A stretch of 64,000 bases of DNA from Fragosphaeria purpurea (GCA_002778095.1 PCDL01000011.1:2418001-2482000), one strand, 5' to 3'. Positions 40,222 through 53,638 are shown, counted from the first letter of the stretch. Translations and numbers: made by a program. The notes: generated by a model not told the origin, from the letters alone.

Positions 40222-43200
40222 GCCCAACGAGAGGAAAACCTAGTGGAAAGGGAAGGACGAGAGGTGGGGATTAGAGTCTCGAATCCAAAAAGGAAGCGCG
40301 TTGTCTTTCCGGATTAGTAATGACGCCAGCCCGCGAGGCTACAGTCCGCTAATGTCGAATCCGCTGACGTGTTTTGCTGGGCCGGCTCACAGGCGGGAAC
40401 ATGGCCAGAGAGCGCTGAATTGTAGGGGTCCAAACCGTGGCCCCAACCGTGGTCCCGGTCCCTCTTGCAGTGCGTGCCGCGTTGACGTTTTTGAGTTTGT
40501 ATGGCGTATTTGTACGTAATAGCAACAACCGATCCGGCGGCGCACCCAGCCCAAGGTGCCGCCGGCACGAGCCAAAACGAGAGAAAGTGCGAAATGCAGG
40601 CGCCGCTATTCGCTGTCGTCGCCGTCGTGGAATTTCCAACGGATGCCCCCTTTTTTCCCTTTTCCGGTTCCCTCGTGCCCCCGCCCCAGGGGAAAAGAGC
40701 AATAAGATCCAATCCTCGTGGAAGACGTGGTGGGTTTGCGTTACCGCGCGAGCCGTTCTTCGCTTGGGGGTTTCGTCTTTTGCTGGGTCTGTCGATTTGT
40801 TTTCGCCTGTTCCCGCTCGATGCCGCACTCGTTCTTCATAGCCCGACTCCGGTGCTCGGAACGTAGAACCGTTAGTCGTCGCTTCAGCCGAGTGTCGCGA
40901 TGTAGGAATTCCGCGTGTCTGTTGAAGGGCCGTTGTGCATCCCACGGGAGACAATAAAGGGTGTTAGAGTCTGGTACCAGGAAACGAGGACAAAAGAACA
41001 AGGGGAAATGAAAGAGAAACAACAGAAAAGACAACGATGAAAAGATAAAACATTGCGTTCATACCAGGGCTAAACAACTGGCGGAGTTCTCTTATCAGCT
41101 GGCCAACATCCCCATCCCCAACCATCGTCCGCACCCCCTGTTTTTGCCGATGAGCAGCCTAACGAGCCTGCCATCAAAAAGACGCAGCATAGGATGGCAA
41201 AACAAGGCAGGGGTAAGCGGAGAGCCCGTCGGCTGGCAGATAGGGCGTCCCAACTGCTCCCCCCCTCCCTCACTAGTGGACGGCCTGACCGACTGTGCAA
41301 GTGACCGCCGCGTCGTACAGTGGGCAGTTTGTCTCGTGTCCCCGTCGTCGCGCTGGCGATCTGCGTCGTTCCATCCGCTGCAACTTTGGCCCCTTATCGC
41401 CCGTCGGCCGCGCCCGACCAAATGACGAGGTGGCGTCGTCGTCGTCGTGCGCCTCGATGGTATTCTCGCTCCGTAATACACCGCACAGCCAAAACGCTTC
41501 CTGGCATGTGTTCTCGTGTCGGATAAAGCGCGCAGCTGGGCTGCTGTGGTCGTTCTTCAGCTTGGTTCGTATAGCGACATTTTGTGAATTTTGGGTTTTT
41601 TGTGGCGTTTTTGCCTGCCGCACGTTTCCCTTCCCTTTTTCCCGCCGGGAATGACGTGGGCAACTGCTGGGACGGGACGTCGTCCCATCGCTCCTTCCTC
41701 CTGTGCCGCAACGAGATGCTGAACGTGGGTTTCGCCCGAATAGGAAGTTGGCATGCCGCAGTCTCCTTCCTCGTATGTACAAGTACATGACTACATATGT
41801 GTACTTCAGCCATGAGATGAGTTGTCAACTCATCGCCAACAAAAACGCAGCAACAAAAGGAGCAGAGACGGCACAAGTCGTGATGCAACAATCAAATTTT
41901 GATTTCTTCTCTTCTTGCTTTAGACAATATTGAATTTTTATCTTCTTTTTTACTTGCCGAGCGTAAATATCCCCCCCCCCCCCAAGACACAGTGAGCCCT
42001 TTTGGCTTTTGAAATTGGACTTTTTTTTTTTTGCTCAAAAATGACCGGAGATACTGAAACCGCAAACTTCCGAACGGTGGCCGGGGATGGGGGCGCAGAG
42101 GCGTTCACAACAGGCAAATGAGACGCAACATACATCCCGTTCCCTTGGATTGGATGCAGCCCCTGCGCTCTCTGATATGCAAGTCGCCGAAAGCAGCCGA
42201 CATTGTTTTGCAATGGGCTCGTTGGTTTGCTGCTGTGAAATGCAATGACTCAAAATATAGAGATCGAACGGGATCTGTTCACACAAAATTCGCTCATACA
42301 GCATACGCCCACACGTCAACAGCCGAAACTAGACAGTTGATTTTGATAGAATTTGTGAAAAGCTGTTGGATGAAGCAAATGCAAAGTATGGACGTGGTCT
42401 TGGTAGCGGTCTCTGTTGAGACGACGCCTGCAAGAGCGGTTCGAACCAGCAAGCCTTTGTTGAGAGTCGGGACGACGTCCATGTGACGTTCCCTCTTTCG
42501 CCCGCCAGCTGTACGAGGAGTACGGTAATTTGACGAGCAGAGTGTGCGTGACGCTTGGCTGGTTTCGATCCCCCCGGGGCTCGTTCTGACTGCCGTGCAT
42601 CTGGCATTGCCTCCTCGCGCAGACTCGTCTTCTTCTTTCTCTCTCGAAAGCCCGGCTTCAAAACGACACGGCGGACAGCGCACGTATTTCATATGGGGTA
42701 TCAATTCTGGTTTTTTTTTTTTTGCTAGCGTCCCACCAACCCTATGCACAGCTCAAAAGACCACAAAACATCCTCTCGGCGCGCCTGGATCCAAAGCTCA
42801 CCATGCCACTGTCTTCATTACAATCGTTTGCCCGTGGTGCGGGCTTCGCAGCATACATCGTACAGCGTGGTATGTCCTTCCCCCGTTTGCATCATACAAC
42901 CCAAAATGAACCCGATATAAGCAGCCAAATAGAGGACACAAAACAAACTTTTTGGTCTCCTCCGTCCAGTGACACCAGAACACCCTCCTTGCTCCTTTCC
43001 CCCTCCCGTCTCATGGTATGTTTTCGTGTTTTGTGTCGGGCAAGGCCGTTATTCCTGCCCCATCGCCAGGATGCCCCCCGTTGTGCCAATATCCCGCCGT
43101 GATGGAGAACGAAGTTATATATGAAGGATGCAAAAAAAACAGAGAGTGCGAATATAAACAAGCTGGACGCGAGGTGGAAGGAAAGAAAATACGAGGCAAG

Positions 43201-43311
43201 GTCGCTATGGAAAAGAAAAAAAGAAAAAGAAACAGAAACAGAAAAGGAGAGAAGGGTGAAGGGGAAGCGAAAGCAAGAAGAAAAAGAACAAGGCGAATGT
43301 TCGAACGCCGT
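40222..43311. other. Intergenic spacer, 3.1 kb, no gene recognised
   Basis: Between the start of the unknown-function gene and the end of the rhodopsin-like gene. Frames of up to 200 codons on both strands overlap each other and lack coding bias or motifs. Visible structure: a 13-C run at 41971-41983, a 19-base palindrome at 41816-41834, and a purine-rich stretch near 43130-43310 that is the 3' flank of the rhodopsin-like gene. Confidence 0.5.
41816..41834. promoter_or_regulatory. 19-base perfect palindrome in spacer
   Basis: GATGAGTTG and CAACTCATC are exact reverse complements around a central T. It contains opposed TGAGT/ACTCA half-sites of the sort recognised by bZIP factors, but at a spacing unlike the classic TGACTCA site. 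No nearby gene start points to a clear target. Confidence 0.4.
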
Positions 43312-45034
43312 TCAGAAAGGCTGGCCGTCTGGATTCCCTGGCCATTGTGGCGGCATGCTTTTGGGCGTGATGACGCCGAAGCGCCGGTCGCCGTACCGCG
43401 ACAGCCTCTCCTCGTTGAAATTGCGCTCGCCGCGGTATTCCGAGACCGGATCCGCACCCTCGTCGTAGTAGCGGTCGGCGAACCGCCGCCGCCGCCCCGC
43501 CGCCGCCGCCGCCGCTGCCTCCTCCGGCGAGCCGGCCGGGTCGGTGTCCAGAAAACTCGTGAAGCCGCCGCCCGAGACCGCCGTCAGCTCCCGCGTCAGG
43601 CCGTCGATCTCGCGTTGCAGGTCGCTGATGCGCACGATCCCGTCGTTGGTCATGGCTTCCTCCTCGCTGCTGCGCGGACTTTGGCTGCGCAGCGCGCGCT
43701 CCGTCTGGATGCGGATGTCGCGCCGGCCCGTCCGCCGGCTTCCCGTGCGCCCGCCGCGCAGGCCGCTGCCCCTGCCCGGCGACGAGGGCGGCTTCTTGGC
43801 CGCCGCCACCGTCAGGGTGGAGGCCCGCGACATGTACGTCGTGTTGCGCGCCAGCTCCGTGTCGGGCTGGCGGCTGCGGCCAAACGTCGGCAGCCAGCCG
43901 CCGTGGTTCCGGCGGCGCAAAAAGGGCCGCAGAGCCGGCACGGACGCCGTGATGAGGGCCAGGTTCGTCTCGATGGCCGAGGTGACGAACCCGATGTTGA
44001 AGGTTGGGTCCTTGAGGACCACGAGGTTGAACTGGCCTTGCACGAGAATAATCAAGCGCGCAATGGAGGATATGGTGACTCTGTGGGGCAGGGAAGCAAA
44101 AGAAAAAACCGGCGTCAGTCAACACATAACAAAGGCTCGCGCGGTAGTTGAAATCAATAGAAGGTACAAAAGCACTTGACTCACAGGAAGCCGAGCAAAA
44201 AAATGAAGATGAGCCCGATCTTGGTCCGCCTGGGTATTTTGAGGCCGACGAGAATGTACAGCGGCAGGGCGAGCACCACAATGTCGGTAAAGATGTTGAA
44301 GGCTCCTGTTGCGGTGAACAGGATCCGTTGTTCCACGCAGTGGCCGCCCTTGATCGACTTGTCCCAGTTGAAGTCGATGGGCAGGCATTGGAAGAGGACG
44401 GCAAAAAAGACGCCGGTCATTTGCACGAGGTTGATGGTGTTGAGGCCGATGATGAAGCGGCGGACGCCCGTTCGTTGGCCAAACAGCCGGAGCAGGAAGA
44501 CGAGCACGGACGACTTGACGAGGGCGAGAATGGGGTTGTAGAGAATCTCGACCGCGTACGTCCAGATCAAGCTCTGTGTGGGATCGTGCGGAGGCACCTG
44601 GCTGATGTGGATGCCAATGAAATTTGTTTTGATAACTGTTGTTTTTTTCGTTCAGCAAATCAACCCGCGTCGTTTCTCGTAAAAAGGCCAAAATTGTTGA
44701 CAAAAAATAAGAAAAAATAAGGGAAAAAACTTACAGAAATAACTGACAACTGTTTCTCCTAACGAGAAAAGCATGGCGGTTGATATGAGCCAGTCATCTG
44801 TTCGACCGTGTAAGCGTTCACATAACAACATTTTTTCCTTTGGATCAGATTTGATATTTTCTTCCATCTGAAGTCCTTCTTACCTAGACCGAACTGATGA
44901 GCAACCAACCGTCCAGCGGCGCGAGCTGTGACCACCGTAAGGGCCAACGCCGGGAAGAAAAAGTTGATGAAGAGGGCAAAGGCTTGCAGCCCACTGGTGG
45001 GCCCCGGGGGGATGATTAGGAACCCAAACGCCAT
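43312..45034 (-). CDS. Fungal rhodopsin-like seven-helix integral membrane protein
   Basis: Exons 44884-45034, 44735-44797, 44185-44635 and 43312-44080 (minus strand); introns of 86, 99 and 104 nt; 477 residues. Splicing rebuilds the family sequence: FALFINFFFPALALTVVTAR, HQFGLDDWLISTAMLFSLGE, then TNFIGIHISQVPPH, a helix TYAVEILYNPILALVKSSVL and VFLLRLFG, GLNTINLVQMTGVFFAVLFQ, the CxPIxFxWD-like loop CLPIDFNWDKSIKGGHC, FNIFTDIVVLALPLYILVGL and GLIFIFLLGFLVTISSIARL. This is the fungal rhodopsin (PTH11-related, non-CFEM) domain of plasma-membrane proteins often treated as orphan receptors. The cytosolic C-tail (about 220 residues) is Arg/Ser/Ala-rich with a short coiled segment (RISDLQREIDGLTRELTAVS). 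No N-terminal CFEM module is present. The ligand is unknown. Confidence 0.9.
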
Positions 45035-45110
45035 CCTGTTCCTGCGTGAGAGTCCGCGATCGATGAGCCGCCGCCAACGAGGTGGATTACTTTCCAAAGC
45101 ATTGGTTCGG

Positions 45111-45290
45111 AGAGGCGAGAAAGGACGTGGACATATCCGAGAAACAAGACGCAACAGATACGAAGACGAGAACAGAAAAACAGAGCAAAGGGAAGAAACG
45201 AACGAAAAGAAGAGAGAAAAGAGAAAAAGAGGGAACAAAAGAGGAAGAAAACAACGGGAAGGGGGGACGAGACGGGGGTTGTTCGATACA
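45111..45290 (-). promoter_or_regulatory. CT-rich promoter tract of the rhodopsin-like gene
   Basis: On the minus strand these 180 bases are nearly all pyrimidine, 75-255 bases upstream of the ATG at 45034. The position and composition match fungal core-promoter pyrimidine tracts; function is inferred. Confidence 0.4.
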
Positions 45291-45856
45291 TAAAGTATTC
45301 AGTTATAGAGAATGCCATGCTCATGCAAAACGGCATGAGTCAAATGATGGGTTGAAAAAAAACGAGGAAGAATCAAGTAACAGAAGAAACACAAACGTCT
45401 GGGACGGCGGAATGGGGAAAAAAAAAGAAGACGAAAAAGAAGAGGCGAGTTTGGGATCGGCCTTGCATCTCATGCATGCTGCACATCATTTTTTTTTCGC
45501 AAGCGAAGGCGAGGACGAACAAGTATCCGAGCAGGGGATGCCAGAACTTGGACACGAAGAAGAGACGGTTTCTTGCGTCCACGTTTTCTGTTCTTTCGTC
45601 TGGACCGGGAGGCCAGGCGTGACCAGCAAGTGCCATGAACATCACACAGACATATGCACTCGCACAGACACACATACACGCACACACACACCATCTCGGA
45701 TAAAATTGTCTCCTGTGTCGTGATATCGCAAGGAACACTACTCAGTGGAAGTGAATTCGAAAAAAAAGGGCGTTGATAGGTTTTAGTAGGCTGCTGTCTG
45801 TTTTTCATTTCCTACCCACACAATAAACTCAGACCACATCAGCAGCAACATCAACA

Positions 45857-45880
45857 ACGACGACGACGACGACGACGACA
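45857..45880 (+). repeat. (GAC)n microsatellite
   Basis: About eight tandem ACG/GAC triplets in a spacer. On the minus strand they appear as a serine run at the end of the unsupported 396-codon frame. Confidence 0.8.
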
Positions 45881-47980
45881 ACGCAGCAAAAACATTGCTT
45901 GTGTGTGCAGCAGGAAGTATACACCTGTTTGTGAAAATGCTATTCAATCTCTCTGTACGTACTGTATGCATACTCATCATAAAGAATGAGCGGCACCCGT
46001 TTCGTAGACGAGAAGTGCATGTTTTGCCACCGGTTTCCCCCCCTACATCTTCTGCTGGATAACTCCAGAAGATTGCATGTTCTACACCGGTTCTTTGCGT
46101 ATTCTGATGAATTCCTACTGGGGTCCAAACCCCAACGAAACAGACGATGATTGTGGGGTGCTGCCACCTCGTCATCGCCCAAACCGCGACGGACGAAGGA
46201 CGAAGTACGAACACAATGGGGCAAAAAAACGAGAGACGAGAGACTGCACTGCCGCACCGGATATGTCTGCGTGTTTTGGTCGTCGCTGGGTTTCTGAACG
46301 GCCGCGTGGGCTCCAAACACCTCACGTTCGTGCCCTGAAAAAAATTGAGCCGTACCAAAAATTGTGTGTGGTTTGGGGGGCGGAAAAAGCGACGAACGGC
46401 CTTCCGTCTGGTTTCTACGCCCATTCTTCCTTTAGCCAAGGAGCAGGCCATGCGACGATCACGCAAGGGTAGGTAGAAAGAACCATGCCCCCCTTGTCTT
46501 CCACGAGGTGGCCACGCCCACCCATAACTGGCGTTGGGGCTGCCTGTCAACCTGTCACCGACAGCTTCACGCGAGGCAGAAACCGCAGCGCAACGACGAC
46601 ATTTCAAGGATTTTAACTTTGACTTCGTCTTTCTGTTATCACTTAACATAGATGTAAATTTTGTAAACGAGAGTTCTCTCAAATCGAGTATGATATCCCT
46701 TGGATTTCTCAGCGCTGAGAAAGACGGCTTGTGCACGTACTTCTGGACGGACGCTTGCAAACACACTGTCGATAGTTGACGAGAGAGAGCTGCCCTCGCA
46801 CAATAACGCAAAAGGAAGAGAATGGGAAGAAGACAAGACGGGCAAATCTGAGACGCAGTGAAGGTCGGCCTGGAACACGGGGTCGTTTTGCGGCTCAACG
46901 AAATGTACGACACCTGATTGGCTCCCGGCAGGGCGGCAGGCTCCGCAATCGTGAACGGCCCCGATCTAGCCAATCAATCAGATGCTCCAGGGGGGCTTGT
47001 TACCTGCAGAGCCTTTCCACTGCCGTCTGTGGAGAGCCCGCACGTCCCATCCCGATAATAACGTCTATGCTATGCCACGAGGCAGCACACTTTTGGGACG
47101 AGTGGTGTGTCTGGCGGGCTGTGGGGTGGCCGACGAGAGAGCCTCTTGCCACGTACCCTTGATTTTGCCGGTGTAAACAGCCGTGAGCAGAGTCGAAACA
47201 CCAAAGAGGAGCGCCCACCCCCTTTCTTCTCCCCGTGGAGGATCGCTACGGCTCGAGGCACGGCCGTCGTCATCAACCTTGTCAGGCGACGCGCAGGTTG
47301 CTTCTCTTCTCTTCTTTTGCTGGCATAGCCCCCTTACTTCCTTGTCAAGGCTGCAGATCGTATGGTGGTTCGTTGTCATTTCAAGTCTCCTCCCCTCCCC
47401 CCCAGTATTTCTCGTCTATTCTGTCTCTCAGACCTTTCAAACCTCGAAAAAAAATCCACCGTGCTGAACTTGCGAGCAAGTTCGAGGTCTGTCCGTCCCG
47501 GATGTTCCGTATCCTCGGTACGGCTGTTTTATGGGCGACATATCTCTTTGCTTCTGCTGCGGCAAACCTCGGCTGTCGTAGGAGCATCCCTGCGTTCGAC
47601 ATCGAAAGGAGACGAGTGAAGTCGTTCATCAGGGTCTCAGCCCCATATCAAAGAAGAACGTATGGAAGCTTGTGGAACGAATTTTCCTTGTGTCGATAAT
47701 GCCTGCAGAGGAGACGGGGGTGACGTTTTGATTGAAAGCTCAAGGCAATCCATGACAGTAAGTAGACGTATCCGGAACGAAGAGACGAAAAGCACATGCA
47801 CGTACAGAAAGCCGTGTCCATGTGAAGAACCCGAAAGTTGGTTCAAAGCGATTGCATACAAAGATGCCATTCATCAAGATCAGCAAAGAGAAAAAAACCG
47901 CAGATGCAATTGGTCTAGACAAACATGCTTTTCCACCCTTTTAAAAAATGTGTAGATATCCTTGACCCCCTTTTTGTTTC

Positions 47981-50900
47981 TTACTCACTGTCGTCCCCTT
48001 CGTTGGCCTCGGCTTTCTTGCGTTCTGCGTCGGCCGCCCACTCCTTGGCCCGCGCCGAGACCCGCCCCCTGCTCTTGGTGTCGCCGTGGAGTTCCTCCCA
48101 CTTGGCCCACCGTTGGAACCAGGCCTTGGCCCGCCGCGCCTTGAGCCCCTTTACCTTTGCGCCGCGCTCAAACACGTCCCGCACGACCGTCGGGTCTGCG
48201 TTGCCCTTGGCGCCCTTGGCCTTTTCCGCCGCGAACACGGACGTTTCCAGGTCCAGCAGCTGGTTCCACAAATCAAACTTCTTGGGCCACGCGTCCAGCA
48301 GGCCTTCGAACACCGTGCGGCCGCGTTCCGGGTTGCCCTCGGGCGACCGGAACTCGAGCGCCGCAAACCGCGCCGTCAGCGACAGGTGCGCGTGCTTGTC
48401 CAGCATCTGCAGGGCCCGCGGCAAGAGAGCCCGGGCGCGGTCCGCCTCGCGGAGGCTGTGGTGCAAAAAGTGCGCGTAGTTGATCCATATCTGCGGCAAT
48501 TGAGCCCCGAACTTTTTGGTCATGGTCTGGAAGAGCTCGTCCGCTTTCTGTGCAATGCGACAAACTATGGTCAGCAAGCTGAAAACTGTACCGACACAGA
48601 GGAACAAACAAGTACCGTAAAGCAACAGGAAAGGGGGGGACGGGGTGGGGGGGATTGATTGCCACTTACATTGTGCTTGCCCGACTGGATGTAAATACTG
48701 GCCGTCCGTTCGCACACCTCACGTTGGTCGTTGTACTGGCAAGCGCGCTTGAAAACCTCTTCGGCGGTCTCGTCCGTACCGTAGACGACCTCGAGGTTGA
48801 GGTACGCAATCCAGACGTTCAGCCGTTCCGTCTCCTCGCGCACATTGATGGTTTTGATGGCGCGCTCCGCGACGTCCCGGGCTTTCGCCAGCTCGCTGAC
48901 CTGCAGTTGAAAGGCCATGTACGCAATCCACAGCGCGGACGAGTCCGGCTGCCCAAGCAGCAGCCGCTCGAAGTCGCTCGCCGTCTGCGGCCCGCTGACG
49001 TCCAGTTCCGCTGTCCGGTCGAGGTCGTCAATCTTGCCCTTTTTCCGTTTCGTGCTCTTGGAGTTTTGCGTTGTCCCTGCTTCATCGTCGGAATTTGCCG
49101 ACAGGTTTCCACCGTTCTCGTCCCGGTCGGCAAGCGCGCCGGACCAGTCGAACCCGCCACCCGAAAGACCCGCGCCGTTGGGTGCCTCGCCCGTCTCCTC
49201 CTGGTCATCCTCCGACACGTCGTCGTCCAGCATGTCAATGTCGTTGTCTGTCCCTGTAATAAGCAGAGCGCCTTGCGCGTCGTCCATCTCGTCGTCGGAA
49301 TCGTTGCTGTCGTAGCCACGGTCGTCCGCATCCTCGAGGCGGACGCCGGCGTGGTCGCCGTCCGTGCTCATGGAAGCATCGGAATCGTCGTCGTCTTCAT
49401 CCTCGAAATACGCCGGTTTCAGCCCAAGACTGATTCGACTGGTCTCGCGGTTGATGCTCAGGACCTTGGCCTTCACGACGTCGCCTTCTTTGTACAGCTT
49501 CCGGGCGTCTCGCACGCGTTTGTCGGCCATTTCGCTGCGATGACACAAGCCGCTGACGTTTGCCGTGTTGTCAATGACAACAAAGGCACCAAATTCCTCT
49601 ACCTTGCGCACCCGTCCCGTGACAATCTGGCCTTCTTTGAAATCGGCGAGCGTCGAAAGCGGGACGTAGTTGTCGTCGACCACGGACGCTTTCAGGCTCA
49701 TCTGAACCTGTTTGAGCTCTGCGTTCACAGACACGACGCGGCCCTTCACAAGCTGGTCGACCCGGAAGTGGGCCTTCCAGTCTTTCAAGAACTGATCAGA
49801 AAGATCCGTGATGCGGACCAACGCCACGACGTCACCGCCTAGGTTGACGAAAAGGCCCTTATCGGACACGCTCCGCACGAAGCCGCGAATGATCTTCCCC
49901 GGTTGCACATCAGCAAAACTCGTGATTTCGGGGTCCTCCACGGGTAGAGAGGAGTTTAGAACGCGGGACGGCCGCGTCGAAAACCGAATCCTCTTGTTGG
50001 CCTCGTCCACGGAGACCACAGAGACGCGGACAATGTCGTTTTTGAAATACGATGTCGTGACCGCTTGATCGTAGTCGTCGGCGAGGTCGACAAGGTAGAT
50101 GGGGCCGGAAACCGACTTGCTGAGCTCCACCACGACCTGGCGGTCGTCGACTTTGCTGACCCGTGCTGGAAGGACCATGTTCGTGCCGACCGTGCTCCAA
50201 TCCATCTCGTCCTCGGCGTTGGGCGACCGCGCAGAAAGGTCGATGCGGCCTCTGTCAGCGTCCACGCGCATAACGCGGACCTGCAACGCCATGCCGACGG
50301 GAAAATTAACACCCAAGTCCTTGACAAGCGACAGGTCGTTTGAAGCTTCCATGCCGTACAACCGGCCGCGGACATTGGGCGAGAGGCTTACCCACAGGCA
50401 ATTGGCCCCGCGGTTGTTGACAAAGCCGACCCACGAGGACTCGGGCTCGACTTTCTCTATGGTGACAGCTTCCGGAGGCTCGCGCGCTTCCAGGCTGCTC
50501 GGTTTCGCTGACAGCTCAAAAACGGAGCGGCTGCTCCGTTGTGTGATAGGCAGGTACACACGTTTTCTCGCATCGTGAACGCCCAAGACGCGCACTTGGA
50601 CGATTTGGTTCTCGTGGAAACCCCGCAACGGCCTCTTCTTGTTGGGAATGTCCTCCCATTTGTCGAAAACCTCGGTCACGTCAATCCGTCCCAAGGCGTT
50701 GTCGGCGAGTTTGACGTTGAGCTGCGTCGCCTTGACGGACGTGATCCGCGCCTGCGTGACAAGGCCAACGCGCACATCGTCGAGATTTGTGAGGGCGCCG
50801 TCCACGGGGTTCTCAAGCGCCCGGTTGGAGCTGTCGTTCTCTGTGGGCCGCTTTTCCGGTCGTAAGGAGACTACGATCCGCCCGTTTTCCACAGACACCA

Positions 50901-53638
50901 CTCGAACCGTGATACTTTGGGAGCTGTGTAGGCCGAAATCCGGCTCGTCTTGCGCGCTCGGCAGCATAAGAGACTTGGGGAGCAGAGCCACGATATGGGC
51001 GGCAAACTGCACAAACACAGCCGTTGGGGTGATGTTTCGCACAAACCCAGAAATGGAATCGCCGACACGAACGCCCTCAACGCTGGTGACAAGTTTGCCT
51101 TCTTGGCTTGCTGTGATCAAACTCGACTTTTGCGACACAGTGACTGCGCGGCGGCCATCGTGCTTGTCTAGAATAAGAAGCGAAGGCAATGTCTGGCCGA
51201 CGTGGATGCGTTTGAGCGCGGCCGCATTCTTCGCGGCCGAGCGGTCGGATAGGTGGCCGACGGGTAAGACGGCCTTCAGGCCGCTATCGGCGAGTTCCAC
51301 CTCGACGCTGTCTTCGTGTTTGCCGACGACTTTCGCCGCGACTATGTTGCCTGGCTCCAGGGTTTGAAATGCCAGCTGCTTTTCGACGCCGAACGCCCCG
51401 GGGTCTTTGCAAGACACAACGCACTTGTTCCGCTCGCGGTCGAATTGCAGGACACGCACGCTGACCACTTGCCCGATGCGGAAGTGCTCAGTTGGGTCTT
51501 TGATAATGGCCTCGCTCATTTCCCCGACGGGCAAAAAGCCACGCAAGTCTCCGTAAAACTGCACATAGGCACCGATTGGGACGACGTTGATGATGGTGCC
51601 CAGGCACCGCAGTCCGAGGGAAAGATCGTCAAAAGACTTGATGGATGGTGTGTCCGAGTTGACCAAGGTCTTCTTTAGCGTCAGCCGGAACTGGTGTTTG
51701 CTGGGGTCGGTCGACAAGACGCGAGCCTTGATCTTCATGCCTTCGCGAAACTTCTTTTCGGGGTGTTGCAACTTCACATCTGAGAGGTGCATTTCCGGCA
51801 CCAAGCCCGAGATACCGTCGGCGACTTCAACAATCAGCCCCGCGACGCCCGTCTCGTTGACAATCATCTTTTTGATGGTGCCCGGAACGACCTCGCCAAC
51901 AGGTAAATCCTCAATGCGAAGGTATGGTTGATCTAGGACGCGTTGCTCAAACGAGAGGAAGAAGTTGCCGTCCATGGCACTGTAGCCAAGGACGCGCCCA
52001 CGGTGCACGGAACCCACTTTGTAAGGCCCGGACGACCCGTACAACGCATCGACTTTGCCGTCTTTGACGCGGGAAATGTGTACAAAGCCCGGGACGCCCT
52101 CGACGCCCACGTCGACCCACAAGCCAACATTCAGCTCCGCCCGGCGGACGACGCAGTTATCAACCACTGAAGACAGAGGAAGAACGTCGGTCGGTGGTTT
52201 CTGCTGCACACTGGCGTCCTCTTCGCTGCCGACCGTCTGTAAGCCCAGGCTAGCGATGTGAGGGAGAACCGACACACCAATCTTGGGTGAATCCGCTGTG
52301 GGAAACGTGCAGATGACCCTGGCTTTGACTTTGGAGGCGATCTGGTACTTGTCGTCGAGATCAACGTCGCTGCTACCGGCGCCCGAGTGGATCATGTCGG
52401 CCGTCGCATCGAGGTGCCCCAAAACCTTCCCGGCAAAGCCGCGTCCGTTGACCTCCGAAAGCAATACCTCGACGGCCGTACCGGGAAGAAACGTGCTGAT
52501 GGTGACGGCGTCGGACGGCACGTTTTTGACGGTTCCCAGATGCCTTTTCTGGGTGGACAGTTGCGCTACTTTTCCGTTTGGATCTTTGCTGGTGACAAGA
52601 CAAAGAAGAACGGCACCTGGCTGCATGCGCTCCTCCGGTATTGAGGGGTCCAGCTCCCTCTTCGGCAAAAACCCACGCACATCGGAACCGGCAAGACCGA
52701 GGTCCATCACGAAGCCGCGGTCTTCGACGCTGGCCACCGAAGCCATGACTGTACAGTTCCGCACGACGTCCTGGTCGGCGAGACCAGCATTGGCTTGCTC
52801 CGGCCGAATAGACAATTCGATGCGGCGCTTGTTCCTCGTCTCTGACGTGTCGTCTTCCGTGGAGAGAACGCAAGCGCGGACATACTCGCCAACCGTGAAG
52901 AGCTTCTTCAGATCCACCACGTCGTCCCCGTCTGGGGTTTCCTTGTCGTCGTCTTCTTCATCGCTGGCGTTTGCGGCTTCGGCCTCAATGCGGTCGTTCA
53001 GCGTCTGGGAAATGGAGGTGGCGGACAGATGGCCGACCAAGTTGTTGGGCAGGACAACCGTAACTTCGAGAGGCGAGACGTCTGAGATCTGGCCCAAGAC
53101 AAGAGATCCTTTTACCAGGCGCTAAAAAGAAGTAAGTCAGGGATACATCCGTGAGCTACCCGCTACCCGTTTTCCCCTGCGGCCCACCAAAACCTACCTT
53201 GTAGTTCAAGCTCTCGATTTTCACGCTGTCTTCTGCGAGACCTTGGGCGGCAACCTTTGCGTTTTCGTCCTGCTTTCGCTTGCTCTTCTGCTTCTTCCTT
53301 TCCAGTCTGTCGGCCTTATCGGACGATTTATGTGCTTGCTGGTCAAAGAGGGCGTCGTTCTTGGCCTGGACCTGGATCTGCTTGAACTCCAACGGCGTCA
53401 AGACGCTGCCACCGCCACGTGGGAACAACGGCTCATCCTCCTTCAACTGTGACACAAGAGGAGCGGCAGCTGCGTCGGAACCTTTCTTTTCGCTTTTTGG
53501 CTTCAAATCAGCGGCCTTGTCGGCTTTGTCTGCTTTCGCTCGCTTCGAAGGCCGCCCAGCGTCTTGGCCACCCGACTTGGCCGGCTTGGAAGGGCCACTG
53601 CTAGAGACAGACGCCTCTTTCCTCTTGAGAGAACCCAT
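47981..53638 (-). CDS. RRP5: rRNA biogenesis protein RRP5
   Basis: Exons 53198-53638, 48670-53121 and 47981-48547 (minus strand); introns of 76 and 122 nt; 1,819 residues, the usual size for filamentous fungi. The N-terminus is basic and Lys-rich (DRLERKKQKSKRKQDENAK) and leads into FPRGGGSVLTPLEFKQIQ, a typical RRP5 opening. Exon 2 carries an array of S1 RNA-binding domains, for example LVKGSLVLGQISDVSPLEVT, GKIIRGFVRSVSDKGLFVNL and GQIVTGRVRKVEEFGAFVVI. An acidic linker (about residues 1400-1500) precedes the C-terminal HAT/TPR-like repeats (SALWIAYMAFQLQVSELAKA; IWINYAHFLHHSLREADRAR). RRP5 acts in the nucleolus in early cleavages giving both 18S and 5.8S rRNA. Its promoter is shared with the divergent hydrolase-like gene. 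Confidence 0.95.

Larger units (their letters stand above)
45035..47980. other. Intergenic spacer, 2.9 kb, no gene recognised
   Basis: Between the start of the rhodopsin-like gene and the end of RRP5. Next to the former, the sense strand is CT-rich (45111-45290). A (GAC)n microsatellite lies at 45857-45880. A 396-codon frame (45783-46973, minus) is open but shows no motif and no coding bias. No other support for a gene is visible. Confidence 0.5.

Noticed and set aside
42540..42600. tRNA-like T-arm sequence (GGTTTCGATCC)
   Set aside because: It has one base too many for a T-loop, and no A-box, anticodon arm or acceptor stem can be placed around it.
43018..44151. 377-codon + strand frame rich in Arg/Ala
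   Set aside because: Antisense to exon 4 of the rhodopsin-like gene, whose spliced frame is family-consistent.
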